Part shown: one piece after another, positions 51,291-58,287 of the stretch
Position numbering within the stretch: the first letter of the stretch is position 1
Layout of the letters: each line of letters begins with the position of its first letter
Origin: Collinsella sp.
Lineage (GTDB): Bacteria > Actinomycetota > Coriobacteriia > Coriobacteriales > Coriobacteriaceae
Assembly: GCA_018381235.1 (NCBI GenBank)
Contig: JAGZSF010000008.1
Span: 100,586 to 164,585, forward strand
Direction of reading: 5' to 3'
Length of the DNA: 64,000 nt
Program-made: the position numbers and the translations under genes
The notes under the pieces: model-generated
The model's database searches: none
What the model saw: only the letters and a program-made list of their open reading frames with translations
What the model was told of the DNA's origin: nothing

Positions 51291-51374
51291 TTCGATTCGT
51301 CTTAGACATACGCTGTAGGGCTTAACCTGCAGCCGCTTTGGGGCATCGACTAACATCGGTGCCCTTTTTCATCG

Positions 51375-51407
51375 AATGTGACAAAGGAGCAGCCACTTTG
51401 TCACATT
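51375..51407. repeat. Dispersed palindrome, copy 2
   Basis: Same 33-bp outline as 45188-45220 with four changes near the centre (AATGTGACAAAG and its complement intact), followed by the same ATTGAG and, 20 bases on, GGTCTAATAC. Confidence 0.75.
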
Positions 51408-51422
51408 GAGTGGCATGTAAAT

Positions 51423-51605
51423 CGAGGTCTAATACTTTTCCGAGAAGTGAACGGCCATACTTGGGCCTCCGAAGCATCGACATTTTTAGACGTCAAACCC
51501 GCAGGATTTGGCTGGCAAAACCGCAGGAAATTGCATCTCGAAAGTGCCGATGCTTCGGGGGCCCGTTTTCACTCGTTCACTTCTCGGGAAAAGTATTAGA
51601 CCTCG
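51423..51605. repeat. 183-bp inverted-repeat element
   Basis: Arms of about 60 bp (51423-51482 and 51545-51605) are near-perfect complements: CGAGGTCTAATACTTTTC at the outer ends and CGAAGCATCG at the inner ends. The loop has CCGCAGGA twice. No coding capacity. Together with the two 33-bp palindromes it fills the 437-bp gap between the MFS and dihydrouridine synthase genes. Confidence 0.8.
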
Positions 51606-51688
51606 TTGTATGGGGTGCGGCTGGAGGGTGGTCATCGTTCAGTAGCTACCTCTTCCTTGTGAATCGCCTGAAGCGCAAGGCATAATGC

Positions 51689-51720
51689 ATGTGACAAAGG
51701 GACGGCCCCTTTGTTGTGTT
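51689..51720. repeat. Dispersed palindrome, copy 3
   Basis: ATGTGACAAAGGGAC, GGC, CCCTTTGT and a degenerate TGTGTT end; 18 bases before the dihydrouridine synthase start, so it lies in its 5' leader. Confidence 0.65.
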
Positions 51721-51738
51721 GATATGAGAGAAGAGTAG

Positions 51739-52692
51739 ATGATCCTTTCGCTGGCCCCTATGGAGGGGATTACCGGGCATGTGTTCCGTCGCGTGCATGC
51801 GGAGTGCTTCGGTGCGCTCGATTGCTATTACACGCCGTTTTTGCCGCCGCCGCGGGTGGGAAACCGCTTTGGCGGCAAGGCGTTTAAGGAGATCGATCCT
51901 GCCAATAACCAGGGGCTCAACGTGGTGCCTCAGCTGATGTCCAAGAACGCGGACGAGTTTGTGTGGGCAGCACGGGTACTCGCCGACATGGGCTACCGCG
52001 AGGTCAATCTCAACCTGGGTTGCCCTTCGGGAACGGTTGTCGCCAAGGGCAAGGGCTCGGGTTACTTGCGCAATCTCGACGAGCTCGAGGCGTTCTTAAG
52101 CGATGTGTGCGAGCGGTCGCCGTTGCCGGTGTCGGTAAAGACCAGGCTGGGGCTGGAGAATGACGACGAATACGAGCGTGTGCTCGATCTGTATTGCCGC
52201 ATGCCGTTGGCAGAGCTCATTGTGCATCCGCGCGTGCAAAAGGACCGCTATACGGGTTCGCCGCGCAAAGAGTTTTATGGCGAGACGCTGGAGCGTGTGC
52301 CGTTCCCCGTGGCCTATAACGGTGACATTTTTGATCTTGAGGATATGGACGCGCTGGTGGAGGCCTATCCCGGCACGCGCCATGTGATGTTGGGGCGTGG
52401 CCTGCTCGCGAACCCCGCTCTGGCTCGCATGGTCAAGGGCGGCCCTGCTGCAACGGCTGCTGAGCTGCAGCGCTTCCACGACACGCTGTTTGCGGCATAT
52501 GCGGAAGAGATTGGCGGCAATGCGGTTTTCCGCATGAAGGAGTGGTGGTTCTACGCCAAGTGCGCTTTCGCTGATCCCGCTACCGTCCACAAGATCGTAC
52601 GCAAGACCAAAAAGGTCGACGAATACCGCGCTGCCGTCGAGCGCGTCTTTCGCGAGCAGCCACTCGCACCCATAGCCCGCTTCTACGGCTAG
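51739..52692 (+). CDS. tRNA-dihydrouridine synthase
   Basis: 317 residues. FMN-dependent reduction of uridines in tRNA D-loops. N-terminal LAPMEGITGHVFRR, catalytic Cys in NLNLGCPSGTVVAKGKGSGY (100 region), VSVKTRLGLE and ELIVHPRVQKDRYTG contact FMN, PVAYNGDIFD and HVMLGRGLLANPAL complete the barrel. ATG 51739 follows AGAAGAGTAG. Length is typical for the bacterial Dus family (COG0042). No obvious operon partners. Housekeeping gene between two repeat-rich gaps. Confidence 0.93.
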   Translation: MILSLAPMEGITGHVFRRVHAECFGALDCYYTPFLPPPRVGNRFGGKAFKEIDPANNQGLNVVPQLMSKNADEFVWAARVLADMGYREVNLNLGCPSGTVVAKGKGSGYLRNLDELEAFLSDVCERSPLPVSVKTRLGLENDDEYERVLDLYCRMPLAELIVHPRVQKDRYTGSPRKEFYGETLERVPFPVAYNGDIFDLEDMDALVEAYPGTRHVMLGRGLLANPALARMVKGGPAATAAELQRFHDTLFAAYAEEIGGNAVFRMKEWWFYAKCAFADPATVHKIVRKTKKVDEYRAAVERVFREQPLAPIARFYG

Positions 52693-52693
52693 T

Positions 52694-52749
52694 TAGTCGT
52701 TGGGGACGTTCTTTAACGACTAGTCATTTATGAACGTCCCCGATGACTA
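52694..52749. repeat. Palindrome with alternative pairings
   Basis: GGGGACGTTC (52702-52711) pairs with GAACGTCCCC (52732-52741). Instead TAGTCGTT can pair with AACGACTA (52715-52722) and TAGTCAT with ATGACTA. A degenerate copy lies at 53416-53459. Confidence 0.6.
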
Positions 52750-52759
52750 CCCGCAAAAA

Positions 52760-52825
52760 CTGTACACCAGCATCCAAAGATGTCGAAAAATGTCGACTTT
52801 GGATGCTGGTGTACATGTTTGGGTC
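52760..52825 (-). terminator. Terminator of the RHH gene, near-identical to 53840-53905
   Basis: Arms TGTACACCAGCATCCAAAG and CTTTGGATGCTGGTGTACA with inner TCGACA/TGTCGA pairing; on the minus strand followed by GTTTTTGC. Begins 16 bases past the RHH stop. 65 of 66 bases match the copy behind glutaredoxin. Confidence 0.8.
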
Positions 52826-52841
52826 CGACGGGGGAGCGGGC

Positions 52842-53108
52842 CTAGGCAATCAGTGCATCAAGTGTAATGAGCTCTCTGAGCCGCTCCGTGCGTGTTTGCC
52901 CATGGCGTTTGGCTTTTTCGTCAAACGCCTCAAGAATCGATTCGCCCACACGTGCTGATATAACGACGCTCGGCTCATCGGAGATTGGTGGCCTTCCCAA
53001 CTTGATGGTGCGACCTTTCGGCCACTCATCTTTTTCGTAGGCTTCCGCGGCTTTCTTCAACTCTCCGGGAGCAAACTCCATCATCTTTTCGAGCTGCTTA
53101 GCATCCAT
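52842..53108 (-). CDS. Orphan ribbon-helix-helix (CopG/antitoxin-like) protein
   Basis: 88 residues: MDAKQLEKMMEFAPGELKKA, acidic-basic linker KGRTIKLGRPPISDEPS, then the RHH fold VVISARVGESILEAFDEKAK with GQTRTERLRELI. The order (small helical N-terminus, RHH at the C-terminus) is unlike most CopG antitoxins, where RHH comes first. AGGAGGCGCC precedes ATG 53108. There is no toxin gene on either side. The palindrome CGACATAATGTCG at 53125-53137 lies 17 bases upstream and is a natural autoregulatory site. Confidence 0.8.
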   Translation of the reverse strand: MDAKQLEKMMEFAPGELKKAAEAYEKDEWPKGRTIKLGRPPISDEPSVVISARVGESILEAFDEKAKRHGQTRTERLRELITLDALIA

Positions 53109-53124
53109 GGCGCCTCCTATCGAT

Positions 53125-53137
53125 CGACATAATGTCG
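53125..53137 (-). promoter_or_regulatory. Probable RHH autoregulatory operator
   Basis: CGACAT-A-ATGTCG, perfect 6-bp arms, just ahead of the ribosome site of the RHH gene. Confidence 0.55.
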
Positions 53138-53385
53138 AGCGCCGGTTCTCGGATTCTTTTTTTTGTATACAATTTTGTAGACAAAAATACAAGCAGTTCA
53201 TCGGGCTAATTAGCTTGTTTTGACCTGCCTGTTCGATAGGAAATGAGCATTGACGGCTTCGATACTCCTTTGCTTTTCAGCTTGGAATTTGGATGCTCAT
53301 TGAACTTCCGGAGGGGAGCCCTTTATTAAGCTATTGAGATTCTGGGCAGGAGCTCTCACTGGTCTTCGGTAATGGGGCCAGCTTA

Positions 53386-53410
53386 ATTCGCGACACAGTG
53401 TGTCGCGAAT
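53386..53410. promoter_or_regulatory. Perfect 25-bp palindrome in the gene-free gap
   Basis: ATTCGCGACACA, G, and the exact complement. Too tight to be a hairpin terminator (one-base loop), so a dimeric protein site is more likely. No gene starts within 250 bp. The gap 53138-53512 holds nothing else but a degenerate copy of the 52694 palindrome. Confidence 0.5.
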
Positions 53411-53512
53411 GGGAGTAGTCGTTAGGTGTCCTTCAATGGCTACTCATATAAGAACGTTCAAGTGTCGGATTTTGTCATTTAGTGTCGCTCTCAGCGACTA
53501 TTCTGGAGGGTC

Positions 53513-53741
53513 GTGGTCAAAAAAGGGCAAATATGAGTACTGTTGCCATTATGGTTGCATTTATTTGCTATAAATTGTAGCTCCTGATGAGATTTGTTCC
53601 CATTAAGAACTACTTTTATTGAACATATGAGGAGAAATAACGCCGTCTGCAGACGAGTGGAACGTTGAATAGTTCCTGAAGTGATCAAAATCGCTGCTAC
53701 TAAACAGGTAGCAGTACTCATATTTGCCCTTTTTTGACCAC
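53513..53741. mobile_element. MITE-like element, 229 bp with perfect 30-bp terminal inverted repeats
   Basis: Left end GTGGTCAAAAAAGGGCAAAT and on to 53542; the right end 53712-53741 is its exact complement over 30 bases. With two mismatches the similarity extends outward through AGGG on both sides. The interior is AT-rich compared with the chromosome and has no reading frame of note. No transposase is present, so it would have to be mobilised in trans. Confidence 0.75.
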
Positions 53742-53839
53742 AGCCCTCTCGGAAACCTTTCCAGAGGCGTCAAACAGCCATAATCCAAAGGTCTCCTCAA
53801 ACAATTAGCCGGCTAAGAGCGTCCATGACTACCAAAAAG

Positions 53840-53905
53840 CTGTACGCCAGCATCCAAAGATGTCGAAAAATGTCGACTTTGGATGCTGGTGTACATGTTT
53901 GGGTC
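53840..53905 (-). terminator. Terminator of the glutaredoxin gene
   Basis: Same palindrome as 52760-52825 with one base changed; on the minus strand followed by GCTTTTTGG. Starts 37 bases after the glutaredoxin stop. Confidence 0.8.
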
Positions 53906-53942
53906 GTATGGGTTGGGGCCCTGGACGGACAGAGCGTGCGTA

Positions 53943-54188
53943 CTAGAGCAGGTTTTCCTGCACCCACGCGATGATGTCGCTCGATTCGTAGAGTGGTTTG
54001 CCGTCGATGAACAGGCAGGGAACCTGGCGTTTTCCGCCGACGGCGATGAGTGTCTGTTCGGCATCGGAATCGGTCGAGATATTGCGCTCGGGAATGGTCA
54101 CGCCGTTATCGGCCAAAAAGTGCTTGACCTTTAAGCAATACGGGCAGCCGGTCATAACGTACAGCGCGAGCTCGTGATTAGTAGCCAT
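53943..54188 (-). CDS. Glutaredoxin
   Basis: 81 residues. Active site MTGCPYCLKVKHFL (CPYC), cis-Pro in RQVPCLFIDGKPLYES and the GSH-site residues SSDIIAWVQENL. ATG 54188 follows GGAGACCT. It is the NrdH/Grx-like size and cytosolic. Downstream of the XRE-TipAS gene by 51 bases on the same strand, so it may be co-transcribed. Confidence 0.92.
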   Translation of the reverse strand: MATNHELALYVMTGCPYCLKVKHFLADNGVTIPERNISTDSDAEQTLIAVGGKRQVPCLFIDGKPLYESSDIIAWVQENLL

Positions 54189-54239
54189 AGGTCTCCAATC
54201 GGTTGAGGTTTTGATTGAAATACCCAAAGCCGCCGCGGT

Positions 54240-55067
54240 CTATGCGCGCGTCAACGAAGACTCGATGGCCTGGACCAGAAACGCCGTGGCTCCGGTAGCG
54301 CAGGGCTTGTCGTAGTAGTCAACAAAGCGCTGGTCGGCAAGATAACCGTGGGCGAGGCCCAGATACGCCTCGTCTTGGGGCTCGCATCCCCAGTTGAGAG
54401 CAATCCAGCGACGATGCATCGCGACAAGCTTACGAGCCTCGTTGCTCTCTGGGTCGCCAATGCCCATGGCAATCGAGAGCTGGCCCAAAATGGCGCGTTC
54501 AAGTTCCTTCATGTCGTTCCATGTCTGAGGATCCATATCCAGTAACGTTTCGTTTGCTGCATCGATAGCCTCATTGCCATAGCGAGCTCGAGCCTCGGCG
54601 CCGTAGCATTCCTCGTTTTCCTGCACGGTGCGCCAGCGCTCCAGTTGCGGCAGGACGGCGCCCATGAGCGAGACGGCTTCGTCGAGCGACATGCCGGTGT
54701 TTTGCGCCAGGCGCGGGGCACAGTCCTCGATCATCGCCTCCATGGTGGTGGCGTAGGTGTACTTGCCGTGGTCGTAGCACCACTTGCAGTAATGGTCGGT
54801 CGTGGCGCCTGTGGCATCGGTGCCGCAGTCGTCGGGCGTGAGTATCATGCCGCAGCTCTGGCAATAATGCTCGGGCATTTCGAGCAGGTGGGACAACGGC
54901 TCTCCGGTTACGGCGGCAATGAGCTTCATCATGTCGATGCCCGGGGTGACCTCGCCGCGCTCCCAACGGCTGATGGCCTGGCGTGTGATGAAGAGCTTAG
55001 CGGCGAGCTGCTCTTGGGTAAGGTGATGGGCGCGACGGATGGCAATGAGCTTTTCTGCAAAGGCCAT
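54240..55067 (-). CDS. XRE regulator fused to zinc ribbon and TipAS domain
   Basis: 275 residues with three modules. Residues 1-65: XRE helix-turn-helix (HHLTQEQLAAKLFITRQAIS, RWERGEVTPG). Residues ~68-97: zinc ribbon YCQSCGMILTPDD with HYCKWCYDHGKYTY. Residues ~115-275: TipAS-like helical ligand domain (ARARYGNEAIDAANETL, RWIALNWGCEPQDEAYLGLA, HGYLADQRFVDYYDKP). TipAS binds thiopeptide-like drugs in TipA, where it is attached to a MerR head; here the head is XRE and a zinc ribbon is inserted. ATG 55067 has GAAAGGAGCCGCT upstream. Confidence 0.88.
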   Translation of the reverse strand: MAFAEKLIAIRRAHHLTQEQLAAKLFITRQAISRWERGEVTPGIDMMKLIAAVTGEPLSHLLEMPEHYCQSCGMILTPDDCGTDATGATTDHYCKWCYDHGKYTYATTMEAMIEDCAPRLAQNTGMSLDEAVSLMGAVLPQLERWRTVQENEECYGAEARARYGNEAIDAANETLLDMDPQTWNDMKELERAILGQLSIAMGIGDPESNEARKLVAMHRRWIALNWGCEPQDEAYLGLAHGYLADQRFVDYYDKPCATGATAFLVQAIESSLTRA

Positions 55068-55208
55068 AGCGGCTCCTTTCTGCTGGTTGATGGCTTAAGC
55101 ATACGCGGTGACAGGCGCCCTTCCAAGCAACCGCTGGTTGCACGACGGGGGACCGCGGCGAAGAATTGCGCGTAACGCCCCATGCCCCCATGCCGTACAA
55201 TGACCGGC

Positions 55209-55946
55209 ATGGAACCTATCGCACACATACATACCGACCTGCCGCAGAAGTTCGGCATCCCGCGCAACAGCTTTTTGGCGCCCCATCTGCAGGGACGCAT
55301 CGTTTTTGAGCCGGAATTTGCCTCCAATGCAGCGGTTGAGGGTCTGGACTCCTTCTCTCACCTGTGGCTGCTGTGGCGCTTCGAAAACGGAACGCCCGGC
55401 GGCACGGCTAAGGATATTGCCGTCGACGCTAAAACGCAGGACAGGTCCGGCACCAACGTCAAGTGGTCGAAAACCGTGCGCCCGCCGCGTCTGGGTGGAG
55501 CCGAGCGCGTGGGCGTGCTTGCCACGCGCAGTCCGTTTCGCCCTAACCCCATCGGGCTCACCTGCGTTAAGCTCGACCGCGTGGAGCTTACCGACGACGG
55601 CCCCATCATCCATGTGCTGGGAGCAGATCTGCGCGACGGTACGCCCATCTACGACATTAAGCCCTACATTCCGTTTGCGGACTGTCACCCGGATGCGACC
55701 GGCGGCTGGATTGAGGATGCTCCGTGGCAAGAGCTCGATGTTGAGTTTCCGCAAGCGCTACAGGATATGGTCCCGCCCGCAAAGCTCCCCGGCTTGGTCG
55801 AAGTCCTTCGCCAAGACCCACGCCGCGCAGGCAGCAAGCACGAGCCAAACCGCATTTACCACTTGGCTTACGCCGGGCTCGACATATCGTTTACGGTCGA
55901 TGAAACCCAGCTAACCGTAGTCGCCGTCAACGACGCGCGAGACTAA
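55209..55946 (+). CDS. trmO: tRNA (N6-threonylcarbamoyladenosine-N6)-methyltransferase TrmO
   Basis: 245 residues. MEPIAHIHTDLPQKFGIPRN and EGLDSFSHLWLLWRFE open the SPOUT-like VirR/TsaA fold; RSPFRPNPIGLTCVKL and DLRDGTPIYDIKPYIPFAD are the SAM-binding signatures. The C-terminal part FPQALQDMVPPAKLPGLVE to HLAYAGLDISFTVDE is the extra domain of the family. Adds a methyl group to t6A37 in threonine tRNA. ATG 55209 has no ribosome site; TACAAT at 55199-55204 lies only 4 bases ahead and, if it is the -10, the mRNA would be leaderless. Alternatives are ATG 55200 or GTG further inside. Confidence 0.85.
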   Translation: MEPIAHIHTDLPQKFGIPRNSFLAPHLQGRIVFEPEFASNAAVEGLDSFSHLWLLWRFENGTPGGTAKDIAVDAKTQDRSGTNVKWSKTVRPPRLGGAERVGVLATRSPFRPNPIGLTCVKLDRVELTDDGPIIHVLGADLRDGTPIYDIKPYIPFADCHPDATGGWIEDAPWQELDVEFPQALQDMVPPAKLPGLVEVLRQDPRRAGSKHEPNRIYHLAYAGLDISFTVDETQLTVVAVNDARD

Positions 55947-56058
55947 CCAGCCATTCGCCCGCACCCGTCAAATTAAGCGCCAAACCCCGCGCCAAAACCG
56001 CCCGTGCTGGTGGACAATAGCGCCTATCGAAACAGTCTACTTTGCACGGGGGTCCAGC

Positions 56059-57273
56059 ATGAAATACGACTTCACTTCAATCATCGACCGCCACGGCATG
56101 GACTCCATCGCCGTTGACTCTTGGGGCGAGATCCCCGGTATGGCTCCGAACGCACCCGACGAGGGCTTCGACCGCATCCCCATGTGAGTGGCCGACATGA
56201 ATTTTGCCACGGTGCCCACGGTCCAGGAACACATCATTCAGCGTGCCCAGCACCCCATGTTTGGCTACTTTAACCCGCGCGCTGAGTACTTCGATCGCAT
56301 CATCGAATGGCAGAATCGCCGCAATGGCGTCGAAGGTTTGAGCCCTGAACATATCGGCTACGAAAACGGCGTGCTGGGCGGCGTCGTGTCGACGCTGCGC
56401 GCGTATGTCCAGCCGGGCGATGCGGTGCTGGTCCACAGCCCTACCTACATCGGCTTTACCAAGTCCATTGAGGCCGCGGGCTATCGCATTGTCCACAGCC
56501 CGCTTAAGTTCGACGACCAGGGCGTGTGGCGTATGGACTTTGAGGACATGGAGCACAAGCTCGCCCAAAACCACATCCATGCCGCGGTGTTCTGCTCGCC
56601 GCACAATCCCTGCGGCCGCGTATGGGAGCGCGACGAGATTGAGCGCGCCATGGACATCTATCGCCAGCACAATTGCGTGGTGATCTCGGACGAGATTTGG
56701 TCCGATATCATCCTGCCGGGGCACAAGCACATCCCGACGCAGTCGGTGAGCGGGGATGCCCGCATGCGCACGGTTGCCCTCTATGCGCCGAGCAAGACGT
56801 TTAACCTGGCGGGCCTGGTCGGCAGCTACCACATTGTCTACAACGAGACGCTGCGCGACCGCGTGTGCGCCGTGTCCAACAAGACTCACTACAACGAGAT
56901 GAACGTCCTCTCCATGCATGCGCTTATCGGTGCCTACCAGCCGCAGGGCTACGAGTGGGTGGACGAGCTCAACCAGGTGCTTGCCGGCAATATCGAGTAC
57001 TTCTGCGATTACGTGGACGAGCATTTTGAGGGCGTGTCTTATTCGCGTCCGCAGGGCACGTACATGGTGTTTCTGGACTGCACCGAGTGGTGCCGAGAGC
57101 ATGGCCGCGATATTCAGTGGTTGCTCGATGAGGGGGCACGCGTGGGCGTGGGGTATCAGGACGGCCGCCCGTTCCACGGACCCTGCCACATTCGCGTGAA
57201 TCTGGCGCTGCCGCTTTCGCGCGTAAGGGAGGCGTGCGACCGCCTGGACCGCTACGTTTTTAATGCACGGTAA
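56059..57273 (+). pseudogene. MalY/PatB-type C-S lyase with an in-frame TGA at codon 43
   Basis: ATG 56059 opens MKYDFTSIIDRHGMDSIAVD and reaches FDRIPM, then TGA (56185-56187), then VADMNFATVPTVQEHIIQRA in the same frame. In the family this reads (L/I)PMWVADMDF, so TGA replaces TGG for Trp. The rest is intact to 57273: ENGVLGGVVSTLRAY, CSPHNPCGRVW, VISDEIWSDIILPGH, and the PLP lysine in APSKTFNLAGL. The function would be cleaving cystathionine, cysteine or other C-S bonds. A GTG directly after the TGA could restart translation, giving a protein lacking 43 residues, but no ribosome site precedes it. One-base nonsense mutation, read-through or sequencing error. Confidence 0.85.
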
Positions 57274-57288
57274 GTGAGCACTGCATGC

Positions 57289-57320
57289 GGGGCCTTCTGC
57301 CAAGTCGGCTGGAAGGCCCC
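57289..57320 (+). terminator. Hairpin after the C-S lyase gene
   Basis: GGGGCCTTC pairs with GAAGGCCCC over a 14-base loop; no T-run. Confidence 0.55.
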
Positions 57321-57417
57321 ACACGGTAAAGCGCCTGTAACAATTGGGCACTCGTGTGGTTTTGTTTGCTATTATCTTTAACCATTTAAGTCTGTAAACA
57401 GGATCGTATGGAGCTCG

Positions 57418-58287
57418 ATGAAAAGATCCCGTCGCTCGGTTGCCATTTCGTTGTTTGTTGCGCTTGCAGTGGCGAGCGTCTTTGTCGTAGCGATAGCTGG
57501 CTGCTCCGGGTCGAATGACGGAGCCTCGACGTCTGCATTAGAAGGTCTGGACGCCTCGCAAGTCAAAGACGACGACCTTAAGACGCTCAACGTCGGCAGC
57601 GACCTCTACCCGCCGTTTGTGTATACCGACGAGTACGGCGATATCGTTGGTCTGGATGTCGAGATATTGACCGAGGCTTTGGCCCGCATTGGTTACAAGC
57701 CAAAGTACCAGCTGATCGACTGGGAAAAGAAGAAAGAGCTGCTGGCGAGCGGCGAGCTCGATTGCGTCATGGGCAGCTTTAGCATGACGGGTCGCGAAGA
57801 CGAGTATCGTTGGGCCGGCCCGTACCTTGCGAGCCGCCAGGTGGTCGCGGTCGATCCCCAGAGCGATATCTACACGCTTGCCGATCTTGAGGATAAGGTC
57901 GTGGCGGTCCAGTCCACCACCAAGCCCGAGGACATTTTGCTCAATCGTACAAATGAAAACGTTCCGCAGATCAAAGAGCTCTACTGCTTTTCGGACCGCT
58001 CATACCTGAACCCGGCGCTCGTCGAGGGTCTGGTCGACGCCATCGCCGCGCATGAGTCTTCGCTGCTCACCTACGAAAAAGACTATGGTGTGACGTATCG
58101 AATTTTGGATGAGCCGCTGCTTGAGGTTGGTTTGGGTACCGCTTTCGATATCAACGATACGCGCGGCATCGACGTTAAGCTCACCCATGCCTACCAGGAA
58201 ATGCTAGCCGACGGCACCATGAAACGCCTGGTGTCAAAGTACTTTGATGACCCTTCGCCCTTTTTGAATATAGAGGGCCTGTCATGA
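57418..58287 (+). CDS. Solute-binding lipoprotein (family 3), partner of the sensor kinase
   Basis: 289 residues. Signal peptide VAISLFVALAVASVFVVAIA with lipobox AIAGCSGS. SBP_bac_3 fold: LNVGSDLYPPFVYTDEYGDI, VGLDVEILTEALARIGYKPK, LDCVMGSFSMTGREDEYRWA and LEDKVVAVQSTTKPEDIL. ATG 57418 follows GGAGCTCG. There is no ABC permease or ATPase nearby. Instead its stop overlaps the ATG of a hybrid histidine kinase (ATGA 58284-58287), so it probably feeds ligand occupancy to that kinase rather than transport. The ligand is likely an amino acid or related small molecule. Confidence 0.9.
   Translation: MKRSRRSVAISLFVALAVASVFVVAIAGCSGSNDGASTSALEGLDASQVKDDDLKTLNVGSDLYPPFVYTDEYGDIVGLDVEILTEALARIGYKPKYQLIDWEKKKELLASGELDCVMGSFSMTGREDEYRWAGPYLASRQVVAVDPQSDIYTLADLEDKVVAVQSTTKPEDILLNRTNENVPQIKELYCFSDRSYLNPALVEGLVDAIAAHESSLLTYEKDYGVTYRILDEPLLEVGLGTAFDINDTRGIDVKLTHAYQEMLADGTMKRLVSKYFDDPSPFLNIEGLS

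Noticed and set aside
48910..51356. Two ~400-residue antisense frames over the carbamoyltransferase and second MFS genes
   Set aside because: Both sense genes have clear motifs and starts; the antisense frames have none.
56077..57351. 424-residue antisense frame over the C-S lyase
   Set aside because: The sense strand is recognisable throughout apart from one TGA; considered briefly as an alternative gene because the sense frame is interrupted, but it has no protein-like features.
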